Positions 7,857 through 16,712 of a stretch of 38,593 nt of DNA are shown here, in pieces. Made by a program: the position numbers and the translations under genes. Position 1 is the first letter of the stretch. Every line of letters starts with the position of its first letter. The notes below the pieces were generated by a model that saw nothing but the letters and a program-made list of their open reading frames with translations, made no database searches and was not told the origin of the DNA. Source of the stretch: Cellulosilyticum sp. (GTDB lineage Bacteria; Bacillota; Clostridia; Lachnospirales; Cellulosilyticaceae); the NCBI GenBank assembly GCA_029851645.1, contig JARKVN010000016.1, positions 1-38,593 of the forward strand, read 5' to 3'.

Positions 7857-9696
7857 AGGATCAAAAGGGATGCCAAAACCAAAAAATATGAAGCAAACTT
7901 TAGGAAGACTGATGCGCTACTTAGGTAAATACAAACTTGCACTAGTAGCAGTAAGCTTTTTAATCATAATCAACTCTATTTCTATGGTAGCAGGAGTATT
8001 TTTCCTAAAGCCAATTATTAATAATTATATTTTACCAGGTGACTTTGTTGGATTAGCTAAAATGCTTGTAGTATTAGCAGTTATATTTATAATAGGGGCT
8101 CTAAGTTCTTTTGCTTATGCTAGAATTATGGTTCATATTGGTCAAAAATCCGTACAACAAATCCGTACAGATCTTTTTAACAAGATGCAAACCCTTTCTA
8201 TTAAATACTTTGATGGACATACACATGGGGATTTAATGAGTCTTTATACAAATGATATTGAGAGTATCAGCGAAGCCCTTAATAATAGTGTGGCTAATGT
8301 GATTTCTTCAATATTCCTTTTTGTAGGTGTTGTGATTATGATGCTTACATTAAGTCCCATCTTAGCGCTTCTTACTTTTGCTATGCTTGGGATATTACTT
8401 TTCTGTATGAAAAAAATCGGACAGAAAAGTGGCTATTACTTTGGAATGCAACAAGCTAAAATTGCAAATTTAAATGGTTATGTTGAAGAGATGATTGAAG
8501 GACAAAAGGTTGTTAAAGTTTTCTGTCATGAAGATAAAGCCATTGAAGCCTTCGATAAACTTAATGAAGAATTAAGAGAGGCTTCAACTGGAGCTCAAAC
8601 ATTTGCTGGTGCTATGATGCCACTAATGGGGAACTTATCTCATATTAACTATGCGGTTAACTGTTGTGTAGGTGGTCTTTTAGCCATTTCTGGGATATTA
8701 GATGTAGGGGCACTGATTGCTTTTCTTCAATATGTACGTCAAATATCACAACCTGTAACACAAGTATCGCAACAAATGAACGTTGTTATTGCAGCTTTAG
8801 CTGGTGCTGAACGTATTTTTAATGTTTTAGATGAAGAACCTGAGATAGATAATGGAAGTGTTACTTTAGCTAAAGTAAATGTTAAAGCAGATGGCCAGTT
8901 AGAAGAAACAGATCATTATACAGGGCACTGGGCATGGAATAATAATGGGAAGTTAGTAGAACTTCGAGGTGATGTAAGATTTGAGAATGTAGTCTTTGGC
9001 TATAATGAAGAGAAAACTATCTTAAAAGGCATTTCATTATTTGCTAAACCAGGACAGAAGATTGCCTTTGTTGGTTCAACAGGTGCTGGTAAAACAACAA
9101 TTACTAACTTGATTAACCGTTTCTATGAAATTAACTCAGGAAATATCACTTATGACGGAATTAAGATTACAGATATAAAGAAGGATGAACTTAGAAAATC
9201 CATTGGTATTGTTCTTCAGGATACACATCTTTTCACAGGAACAATTGCAGATAATATTCGTTATGGAAATCTTCATGCAACAGATGAAGAGGTTATCGCA
9301 GCAGCAAAACTGGCGAATGCACATTCATTTATTAAGCATCTAGCACATGGTTATGACACTGTTCTTACAGGTGATGGAGAAGGTTTATCTCAAGGACAAA
9401 GACAACTTCTTGCAATTGCTAGAGCAGCTGTAGCCAACCCACCAGTACTTATTATGGATGAGGCGACAAGTTCGATTGACACAAGAACAGAGAAGCTGAT
9501 TGCAGAAGGTATGGATAAATTGATGGAAGGTAGAACTGTATTTGTTATTGCTCACCGTTTGTCAACTGTACGTAATTCAGATGCCATTATGGTATTAGAA
9601 CAAGGTGAAATTATTGAACGTGGTACTCACGAAGAGTTACTGGATCAGAAAGGCCGATATTATCAACTTTATACAGGTAAGGCTGAACTTGACTAG
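7849..9696 (+). CDS. ABC exporter half-transporter, canonical catalytic subunit (TMD-NBD)
   Basis: Walker A 'GSTGAGKTT', noncanonical signature 'LSQGQRQ', Walker B 'LIMDEATSSID', H-switch 'VIAHRLSTV'. Overlaps the upstream gene by 8 nt. Confidence 0.93.
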   Translation: MSKGSKGMPKPKNMKQTLGRLMRYLGKYKLALVAVSFLIIINSISMVAGVFFLKPIINNYILPGDFVGLAKMLVVLAVIFIIGALSSFAYARIMVHIGQKSVQQIRTDLFNKMQTLSIKYFDGHTHGDLMSLYTNDIESISEALNNSVANVISSIFLFVGVVIMMLTLSPILALLTFAMLGILLFCMKKIGQKSGYYFGMQQAKIANLNGYVEEMIEGQKVVKVFCHEDKAIEAFDKLNEELREASTGAQTFAGAMMPLMGNLSHINYAVNCCVGGLLAISGILDVGALIAFLQYVRQISQPVTQVSQQMNVVIAALAGAERIFNVLDEEPEIDNGSVTLAKVNVKADGQLEETDHYTGHWAWNNNGKLVELRGDVRFENVVFGYNEEKTILKGISLFAKPGQKIAFVGSTGAGKTTITNLINRFYEINSGNITYDGIKITDIKKDELRKSIGIVLQDTHLFTGTIADNIRYGNLHATDEEVIAAAKLANAHSFIKHLAHGYDTVLTGDGEGLSQGQRQLLAIARAAVANPPVLIMDEATSSIDTRTEKLIAEGMDKLMEGRTVFVIAHRLSTVRNSDAIMVLEQGEIIERGTHEELLDQKGRYYQLYTGKAELD

Positions 9697-9730
9697 AGGT
9701 ATCAGTAAGTAGCAAATAGAATAGAAAGTA

Positions 9731-9773
9731 AAAAAGGGCCAACTAATCCCTAAGGGATGAAGTGGTCCTTTTT
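9731..9773. terminator. Bidirectional terminator between convergent genes
   Basis: AAAAAGGGCCA..ATCCC-TAA-GGGAT..TGGTCCTTTTT. It overlaps the last codons of the minus-strand CDS. Confidence 0.75.
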
Positions 9774-11096
9774 ACTATTAGAGGAAAGTGATAAAGAGGG
9801 TTTAGAAGGCAGATAGAAGCTACTTAGTAATTCTGAGCTTTGAATAAAAGTTGTCGCTGTTAGTATTTCATCATTACAGGTAAAATAGGGATGTTTAAAT
9901 TGAGATAGACTGTCAAAAATGCACTGGAAAGAAGAGGAGTCTGCAAAAAATAAATTAACAGTAGAAGGCCCTAGAAAAGTAGTAGTATCTGGAGCAAGAC
10001 CTACAAAGGAGTAAGCAGCGCGTGTACCTGTTTCAGGGTATGGGGAAAAGAAATAAGCACCATATCGAAAAGGCGCTGCTCGAAGAAGTGTTTGAATTCG
10101 AGTAATGATGTCTGATAAAGTGATGAGAGCATTTTGTACACATTTATTTTGCTGAGTAAAACTGATATTATGATGCCTAGTACGATTATCTGCACATAGT
10201 TTACTAACAGAATGTGCATCTGCTTTACTAAAGGTCTCTCCTTTGGCACAGGAGTCTGTATGACCTTGAGTACATCCAGCAGCTCGATTAAGAAGATAGG
10301 ATAGACCAATATTCTGGTTGTTAAGAGCAGCAATAGGAACATTTGTGGAGGTAGTTTGATTGGTATAGCTATTATGACTATTACTCATATTGCTACCTAC
10401 CGTTTCTGTATGAGAGTTACCTTTATTAATGGTTTCACTATTAGACATAGTAGTAGAAATATTCTTAGCTATTGCCCTAGCATGACTGATATTAGATTGG
10501 CTAAAAATAGAGAGTATATAGTAGAGTTCACACAGTTCATCAAGATACTGGGTTAATTTACAATAAGATAAAGGAGAGGCTAAAAAGAACGCATTAAACT
10601 CGGCAGTAGTCCCCATTAAATTGATAAAAGTAGTAAGAAGAGGTGTAGTAGATGTTGTGTTAGGAATGACTGTGCCTAGAGCAATTTGCGCATAGTGCTT
10701 GGCACAAAAGAACTGATTTAAAAATTCAGGGGGATTAGAAATTACTTCAAGTTCAATCCCAGGGAAAAAGGCCGTTAATCCATCTTGAAGTAGTTGAAAA
10801 GCAAAGCCGTGGATTCCTTTAATACCTACATAGATAGCATATTTATTTTTATTAAAGCTTAGTAGAACGCCAATCACTTCATCCAATGCATTTAGGGCAT
10901 TAAAAATAAACTGAAATTGGGACGCTGTAGTACTAGCAGGCCAATTTTTAATCTGAACTAGGCAAATAGGTGTATCTGAACAATGAGGTGGATTGATACA
11001 GAATTTAGACAGTTCATGTAAGAAGGGACGATTAATAAGAAACTCAAAACGTGTGAGTGCTTCTTGCAAAAGTTCTATATCTCGCACATCATCCAC
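9750..11096 (-). CDS. HerA-type ATP-binding protein N-terminal-domain homolog, without the ATPase domain
   Basis: Intact ORF. 'KNKYAIYVGIKG...LLQDGLTAFFPGIELE', then an Asn/Ser/Thr-rich segment, then 'LLRAAPFRYGAYFFSPYPETGTRAAYSF', the layout I associate with the N-terminal half of large HerA/DUF87 ATPases. No Walker motifs. RBS GGAGGG favours GTG at 11096 over the ORF-track start at 11111. Confidence 0.5.
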   Translation of the reverse strand: MDDVRDIELLQEALTRFEFLINRPFLHELSKFCINPPHCSDTPICLVQIKNWPASTTASQFQFIFNALNALDEVIGVLLSFNKNKYAIYVGIKGIHGFAFQLLQDGLTAFFPGIELEVISNPPEFLNQFFCAKHYAQIALGTVIPNTTSTTPLLTTFINLMGTTAEFNAFFLASPLSYCKLTQYLDELCELYYILSIFSQSNISHARAIAKNISTTMSNSETINKGNSHTETVGSNMSNSHNSYTNQTTSTNVPIAALNNQNIGLSYLLNRAAGCTQGHTDSCAKGETFSKADAHSVSKLCADNRTRHHNISFTQQNKCVQNALITLSDIITRIQTLLRAAPFRYGAYFFSPYPETGTRAAYSFVGLAPDTTTFLGPSTVNLFFADSSSFQCIFDSLSQFKHPYFTCNDEILTATTFIQSSELLSSFYLPSKPSLSLSSNSKKDHFIP

Positions 11097-11196
11097 AGGG
11101 CATCCCTCCACATTGACATTGATAATATCACTTTATGCAAGACAATCATAAAAATATGATCATTTAGCCCACAGATGTATAAAAGATAGATTGAAA

Positions 11197-11237
11197 TGTG
11201 GATAAATGAAAGAAAAAATTTCATGGGGTGTGGATAA
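11197..11237 (-). promoter_or_regulatory. Two perfect DnaA boxes (TTATCCACA, read on minus strand)
   Basis: TGTGGATAA at 11197-11205 and 11229-11237, same orientation, 32 bp apart, in an AT-rich intergenic region. Confidence 0.6.
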
Positions 11238-11344
11238 ATGTTGGTTAGAGAGGGTATTTTTATTCCATAATAATAATGGTATGATTAAAGAGAACAGATA
11301 AAATAAATTACTTTTATAGATTGACTGTAAATTAGGAGGAAGAA

Positions 11345-12103
11345 ATGTTAAATCAGTTTTCAAGAACAGAACTTTTATTTGGTAAGGAGGCTATGGAAAA
11401 GCTTGCTAATGCTAGAGTTGCCGTATTTGGAGTCGGTGGAGTCGGTGGCTTTGCTGTAGAAGCATTAGTTAGAAGTGGGGTAGGTGCTTTCGATATCATT
11501 GATGATGATAAGGTATGCCTAACCAATCTTAATAGACAAATTATAGCTACCAGAAAAACAGTTGGAAAATATAAAGTAGAGGTTATGAAGGAGAGAATTT
11601 TAGAAATCAATCCTAAAGCCCAAGTAACCACACATCAATGTTTCTATTTACCAGAGGAAGCTGATAAGTTTGATTTCTCGCAATATAATTATGTAATAGA
11701 TGCTATTGATACAGTAACAGCTAAAATTGATCTAGTTGTAAGGGCGCAAGAAGCAGGTGTGCCTATTATAAGTTCAATGGGAGCAGGAAATAAGCTTGAC
11801 CCAACTAAGTTTGAAGTAGCAGATATTTATAAAACCTCTGTTTGTCCATTAGCAAAGGTTATGAGAAGAGAACTTAAAGCAAGACGTGTAAAGAAATTAA
11901 AAGTTGTATACTCTAAAGAAGTAGCAAGAAAACCAATAGATGATATGTCCATTAGTTGTAGAACAAACTGTATTTGTCCTCCTGGAGCAGAAAGAAAATG
12001 TACAGATAAAAGACAAATTCCAGGAAGTACAGCTTTCGTACCATCTGTAGCAGGACTTATTATTGCAGGTGAAGTGATTAAAGATATTACAGGAGTAAGA
12101 TAA
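11345..12103 (+). CDS. tcdA: tRNA threonylcarbamoyladenosine dehydratase (ThiF/E1-like)
   Basis: 'FSRTELLFGKEAMEKLANARVAVFGVGGVGGFAVEALVRSGVG', 'DDDKVCLTNLNRQI', and a C-terminal Cys-rich 'CRTNCICPPGAERKC'. Confidence 0.92.
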   Translation: MLNQFSRTELLFGKEAMEKLANARVAVFGVGGVGGFAVEALVRSGVGAFDIIDDDKVCLTNLNRQIIATRKTVGKYKVEVMKERILEINPKAQVTTHQCFYLPEEADKFDFSQYNYVIDAIDTVTAKIDLVVRAQEAGVPIISSMGAGNKLDPTKFEVADIYKTSVCPLAKVMRRELKARRVKKLKVVYSKEVARKPIDDMSISCRTNCICPPGAERKCTDKRQIPGSTAFVPSVAGLIIAGEVIKDITGVR

Positions 12104-12107
12104 GAAG

Positions 12108-12140
12108 TAGGGTAGCTTAGTGAAGCTACCCTATTGCTAT
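12108..12140 (+). terminator. Terminator after tcdA
   Basis: TAGGGTAGCTT-AGTG-AAGCTACCCTA, perfect 11-bp stem. Confidence 0.7.
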
Positions 12141-12269
12141 TTTAAAAGGAGGACAGTACATAACAAAAGGTATGATAAAAGTTAAAGATAGGATGGATAA
12201 CTAATTAGTAAGTGGCATTTTGACGAAAATAACTACAGACATGATTAATACATAAATGGGAGAAGAAAG

Positions 12270-13643
12270 ATGGATAAAGGTACAAAAGCCTTCATAATAA
12301 CGGCTATAATTGGTACAGTGATTGTTTCTATGTATGTTGGAGCTTCTGTATTTTTTATGGACAGTTTTTATTTTGGAACAACACTAAGTGACCTTAAGAT
12401 AGGAGGAAAAACTGTAGAGGCTGTTAAAGTAGCTATTGAGGAAAAGGGAAAAAATTATGAGCTCAATTTATATGGAAGAGACGGTGAAAAACAAACACTT
12501 AAAGGAGAGTTATTTGAGTTAGTTTATGAAATTAAAGAAGATGTAGAGCAGTTAAAAAAGGGACAAAAGGCTTTTGGATGGCCTTTAGCTCTGTTTAGTT
12601 CAAAAGCACTTAATATATCTGAAACAGCTACCTATAATGAAGCAAAATTAGAAGAGGCTATTAAAGGACTTTCTTACCTTGAGGAAGAAAATATCATAGA
12701 ACCAGAAAATGCCACTTTGAGTTTTAATGGGACAAGTTATGATATTATTCCAGAAAAAGAAGGGAATAAACTTAACTTTGAACGTGTTAAGGAGGTTGTA
12801 AAACAAGCTATTGAAAAGAGTAATAGGGTAGTAAATTTGGAAGAGAGTGGGTGTTATGAAACGGCTAAGTTTACAGAAGAATCACCAGAAATTATAAAAG
12901 CTCAAGAAGCGTTTAATGAGTACTTACAGGCAGATATTACATATCTTTTTGGAAAGCAGGAAGAAAAGGTAGATGCAGAACTTATTAGTTCATGGCTAGA
13001 ATTTACAAGTCAAGGTGAGGCTTTATTAAATGAAAATAAAGTAAGAGGATACATAAGAGAGTTAGATAAGAAATATAGTACTTTGGGTGCGACAAGACAG
13101 TTTAAAACTTCTGATGGTACCATAGCAACAGTGAGCGGAGGGGACTATGGTTGGCAGATTAGTGTATCGAAGGAAACAGAGGCGCTTCTTACGGCAATCA
13201 AAGAGGGACAGACTATTTATCGAGAGCCTATTTCAACATCTGTATCTCAAAGTTATAATAGTAATGATATAGGAGATACATATGTAGAAATTAGTTTAAC
13301 TAAACAATACTTATGGTTTTATAAAGATGGGAAATTACTTACTCAAGGAGGGATTGTAACAGGAGATCAAAGAAGAAACTATAGTACGCCTCAAGGAATT
13401 TATAAGCTTGATTATAAGCAAAGAAATGCAACTTTAAGAGGGCCAGGCTATGTAACGCCGGTTAACTACTGGATGCCATTCAATAAGAATATTGGTCTTC
13501 ATGATGCGACATGGAGAAATTCTTTTGGGGGGAATATCTATATAGCTAATGGCTCACATGGATGTGTCAATGCACCTTATGATATGGCACAAATTATTTT
13601 TAATAATATAGAGTCAGGTATGCCTATTGTGTGTTATTATTAA
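12270..13643 (+). CDS. L,D-transpeptidase (YkuD) with peptidoglycan-binding region and N-terminal TM
   Basis: 'ISLTKQYLWFYKDGKL...GDQRRNYSTPQGIYKL' and the catalytic motif 'HGCVN' ('NGSHGCVNAPYDMAQ'). Confidence 0.92.
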   Translation: MDKGTKAFIITAIIGTVIVSMYVGASVFFMDSFYFGTTLSDLKIGGKTVEAVKVAIEEKGKNYELNLYGRDGEKQTLKGELFELVYEIKEDVEQLKKGQKAFGWPLALFSSKALNISETATYNEAKLEEAIKGLSYLEEENIIEPENATLSFNGTSYDIIPEKEGNKLNFERVKEVVKQAIEKSNRVVNLEESGCYETAKFTEESPEIIKAQEAFNEYLQADITYLFGKQEEKVDAELISSWLEFTSQGEALLNENKVRGYIRELDKKYSTLGATRQFKTSDGTIATVSGGDYGWQISVSKETEALLTAIKEGQTIYREPISTSVSQSYNSNDIGDTYVEISLTKQYLWFYKDGKLLTQGGIVTGDQRRNYSTPQGIYKLDYKQRNATLRGPGYVTPVNYWMPFNKNIGLHDATWRNSFGGNIYIANGSHGCVNAPYDMAQIIFNNIESGMPIVCYY

Positions 13644-13689
13644 AGAAAATAAATAAAAAATAGGCTTTAATAAGAGGTTCTATGTAAAT

Positions 13690-15048
13690 ATGAAAATAGA
13701 TATGACAAAAGGAAATATAAGTGGGCATTTAGCTCAATTTGCTATGCCACTTATATTGGGGAATATTTTTCAACTGACATATAATGAAGTAGATTCTATT
13801 ATTGTAGGGCGCTTTGCAGGGGACGTTGCACAAGCTGCTATAGGTACAGCTAATCCTATTATGAATATTGCAGTATTTTTTATTGTAGGGATTTGTACAG
13901 GGACATCAGTACTTATGAGTGAGTATTTTGGTGCTAAAGACTATGAGAAACTAAGAAAAGAGATTGGAACATCTATGTCTGTAGGCTTTTTATTTTCTCT
14001 AGGCTTATCTATAATCTGTATGTTATTAGCTAAGCGATTTTTAACTTGGATTAATACACCAAGTGAAATCTTACAGATGGCAACAGGTTATATTAGAATT
14101 GTTTTTGGAGGGCTTGTATTTACTTTCTTATATAACATTTATGCAGCGACCATGCGAAGCATAGGTGATGCAAAAACACCTATTTATTTTGTAGCTTTTT
14201 CAGCAATACTCAATATCATTTTAGATTTACTATTCATTGTGAAGTTTGATATGGGAGTTCAAGGAGCTGCTATAGGGACGGTTCTATCACAAATAATATC
14301 GGCTGTTTTATGTGCTATATATGTTTATTTTAAAATGCCGATCATTAGTATGAAATGGAAAGACTTAAGAATTGATAGTAAGCTACTAAAAGATACAGTA
14401 AACTATAGCTGGGCAACAGGCATGCAGAAAATTACACTTAATGTAGGTAAAGTATTAGTTCAAGCTTTTGTTAATGACTTAGGTGTAGCTAGTATTGCTG
14501 CTTTTAATGCTGTAAGTAGAGTGGATGACTTTGTTTTTCAACCACAACAAAGTATTGGCTCAGCTATAACAACTTTTGTTGCTCAAAACCGTGGTGCAAA
14601 ACAGTATAAACGTATTCAAAAATCCTTTAAAATTGGTATGCTGATGGAAGCTTTATATTGGATTATAATTGGCATTTTGGTATGGATTTTTGCTACTCAA
14701 ATTATGGTTTTATTTGTAGGGGATGTAACAACAGAAGTTGCTAAGTTAGGCGTTATTTATCTTAAGACCATGGCATTTATATACATTCTTCCAGCTATGA
14801 CGAATGGCCTACAAGGTTATATGCGAGGTTGGGGTGAGATGAAAATTTGCTTAGCAAGTACCTTTGTTCAGATTGTGGGGAGAGTAGCAGCGGCAGCACT
14901 TTTAATTCCAAAATTTCAGGTGGCAGGTATCTCTTATAGTTGTTTGTTTGGATGGTTATGTATGTTAGCTTTTGAAATACCTTGTTATATTAAATTAAAG
15001 AAGAAGGGTGAGAAACTAATGGTCAAATCTAAAAATAGAAAGGCATAA
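13690..15048 (+). CDS. MATE family efflux transporter
   Basis: 12-TM hydrophobic pattern; N-terminal 'PLILGNIFQLTYNEVDSIIVGRFAG'. Confidence 0.92.
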   Translation: MKIDMTKGNISGHLAQFAMPLILGNIFQLTYNEVDSIIVGRFAGDVAQAAIGTANPIMNIAVFFIVGICTGTSVLMSEYFGAKDYEKLRKEIGTSMSVGFLFSLGLSIICMLLAKRFLTWINTPSEILQMATGYIRIVFGGLVFTFLYNIYAATMRSIGDAKTPIYFVAFSAILNIILDLLFIVKFDMGVQGAAIGTVLSQIISAVLCAIYVYFKMPIISMKWKDLRIDSKLLKDTVNYSWATGMQKITLNVGKVLVQAFVNDLGVASIAAFNAVSRVDDFVFQPQQSIGSAITTFVAQNRGAKQYKRIQKSFKIGMLMEALYWIIIGILVWIFATQIMVLFVGDVTTEVAKLGVIYLKTMAFIYILPAMTNGLQGYMRGWGEMKICLASTFVQIVGRVAAAALLIPKFQVAGISYSCLFGWLCMLAFEIPCYIKLKKKGEKLMVKSKNRKA

Positions 15049-15103
15049 GAGTTGGAGCAAGAGTTTTTTAATATACTATGAAGATATAGGCAGGAGGCGC
15101 TCT

Positions 15104-15511
15104 ATGAAACTACAAAGTTGTGAAGTTTGTAAGAAAATATTTAAGACAGCGACTGATAGTAAGGTATGCCCAAGGTGTATGATGGGTAATGAATCACATT
15201 TTGAGTATATAAAAAAATATCTACAAAAACATCCAGGAACATCTATGCAAATTCTAGTAGAAGAAACAGGGGTACCAATTGCTGCGATTGAACAATATTT
15301 AAGACAAGAGCGTATAGAGGTTGCGTATGGATCTCCAGTTACGTTAGGGTGTAATAAATGTGGCACACAGATTGTGACAGGAATGTATTGTGATCAATGT
15401 GCGAGGAGTATGGTCAGAGACTTTCAGAAAATAAAAAACGAAATTATAAGTAAAGAAAAAGAAGAAAAAGGGCAACTAAAATACGTAGCAGCAAAGTGGA
15501 GAAGTAAATAG
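15104..15511 (+). CDS. Zn-ribbon protein similar to flagellar-operon protein YvyF
   Basis: Paired CxxC motifs (CEVCKKIF...CPRCM; CNKCG...CDQC) around a helix-turn-helix-like 'QILVEETGVPIAAIEQYLRQERI'. Confidence 0.6.
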   Translation: MKLQSCEVCKKIFKTATDSKVCPRCMMGNESHFEYIKKYLQKHPGTSMQILVEETGVPIAAIEQYLRQERIEVAYGSPVTLGCNKCGTQIVTGMYCDQCARSMVRDFQKIKNEIISKEKEEKGQLKYVAAKWRSK

Positions 15512-15522
15512 AGTTTTTTGTT

Positions 15523-15570
15523 AAAGGTCCCAAAACTTAAAGACCCCTTAAGTTTTGGGGCCTTTAGTTT
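15523..15570 (+). terminator. Strong terminator hairpin
   Basis: AAAGGTCCCAAAACTTAA (15523-15540) / TTAAGTTTTGGGGCCTTT (15548-15565). Confidence 0.75.
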
Positions 15571-15677
15571 GCATAAAAAGAGTATTTATCCTAAACTCTA
15601 ACCTTTTTATTAACAATAAAAGCTGATATAGTAAGAATAAATTATCTGAATCAAATTGAACAATGAAAGGTGGTAAT

Positions 15678-16277
15678 ATGTCAGACTCTATTTTAACAAA
15701 AAAAGCAATTGCAGAAGCACTTAAGGAGCTTACATTAACGAGGCCTTTTGATAAAATATCTATTTCAGAAATTACTAAGGCTTGTAATTTAAATCGTCAA
15801 ACTTTTTATTATCATTTTCAAGATAAATATGAACTTCTAGGTTGGATATACTATACAGAAGGGTTTTCTGTTGCAACTCATGATATTAGTTTTGAGAACT
15901 GGCACCAAAAGATTTTAGATTTTCTAAAGGTGTTAAGAAAAGATAAGACTTTTTACTGTAATACGATTAAGTCCGCCGAAAAGGATTTTGTAGAATATTT
16001 ACTCCAAATTACAATTGCATTATTTGAAGAAGCCATTAAAGTAGTTGATGTGCAGCAAAAAGTAAAGACGGAGGAGAAGAAGTTTATTTCGGAGTTTTAT
16101 GCTTATGGGGTATGTGGCACTATTACCAATTGGATTCATAAGGGGATGAAAGAAGAGCCAGAAACCGTCGCACATAACTTAAAGCTTCTAGCTCTTAATA
16201 CAGAGCAGCTTGCCTATAAAATTTGCATAGGTGAAATAGTTACTTCAAGTGAAACTTTAGAATCAGCCAAGCTTTAA
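15678..16277 (+). CDS. TetR/AcrR family regulator
   Basis: 'ISEITKACNLNRQTFYYHFQDKYELLGWIY' HTH. Start at ATG 15678 after RBS aaaggtgg. Confidence 0.92.
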   Translation: MSDSILTKKAIAEALKELTLTRPFDKISISEITKACNLNRQTFYYHFQDKYELLGWIYYTEGFSVATHDISFENWHQKILDFLKVLRKDKTFYCNTIKSAEKDFVEYLLQITIALFEEAIKVVDVQQKVKTEEKKFISEFYAYGVCGTITNWIHKGMKEEPETVAHNLKLLALNTEQLAYKICIGEIVTSSETLESAKL

Positions 16278-16485
16278 TTTGCTCTTCAGTTGCCTCGTGA
16301 AGTAGCGATTTAAGCTCTATTTGAAGCTGATTTAGTACATCAGGTGTAAAATGCTCATTGCTTAAATCCTTACCTAGAGCAATGACATTACGGCAAGTAC
16401 GTTCAAGAGATTTATGTGTATTGCGTAAAATATGATGTAATGTGATTTTTAGAGTAACTTCTTTAATGCGAGTATTAAGTGACAT
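16240..16485 (-). CDS. Small hypothetical protein (81 aa)
   Basis: Strong RBS (ATAGGAGGGttctccATG on minus strand), non-repetitive helical sequence; overlaps the 3' end of the TetR gene tail-to-tail by 38 bp. Confidence 0.65.
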   Translation of the reverse strand: MSLNTRIKEVTLKITLHHILRNTHKSLERTCRNVIALGKDLSNEHFTPDVLNQLQIELKSLLHEATEEQIKAWLILKFHLK

Positions 16486-16574
16486 GGAGAACCCTCCTAT
16501 ATTGGTTTTAACTTCCTTAACTAATTTTATATTTTTATTATAGTTCCTATCTATGGGTGTGTATACTAAGTGAT

Positions 16575-16605
16575 ATTAGACAATTTTGTATATCTGTCTA
16601 ATAAT
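16575..16605 (+). promoter_or_regulatory. Operator-like inverted repeat over the oleate hydratase promoter
   Basis: ATTAGACA-N12-TGTCTAAT (16575-16602) embedding -35 TAGACA (16577-16582), 17 nt, -10 AATAAT (16600-16605). Confidence 0.6.
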
Positions 16606-16712
16606 GTGACAAAGAAGATAATTTGTCTAGTTACCTTTTAGAGTTTATTAGATATACTCTGTTTATAGGCAAGAGATTCATAATCTATTTGAGAAGAGAA
16701 AGGATGACAGTT

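Noticed and set aside
10001-10342. Alternative minus-frame ORF overlapping the HerA-like gene
   Set aside because: Fully overlaps a longer, better-supported frame that has an RBS and terminator.
10356-10556. Plus-strand ORF antisense to the HerA-like gene
   Set aside because: Falls antisense to the Ser/Asn/Thr-rich low-complexity region; no RBS.
11160-11363. 67-aa minus-strand ORF upstream of tcdA
   Set aside because: Covers the AT-rich intergenic region with the DnaA boxes and tcdA start; the sequence is better explained as regulatory.
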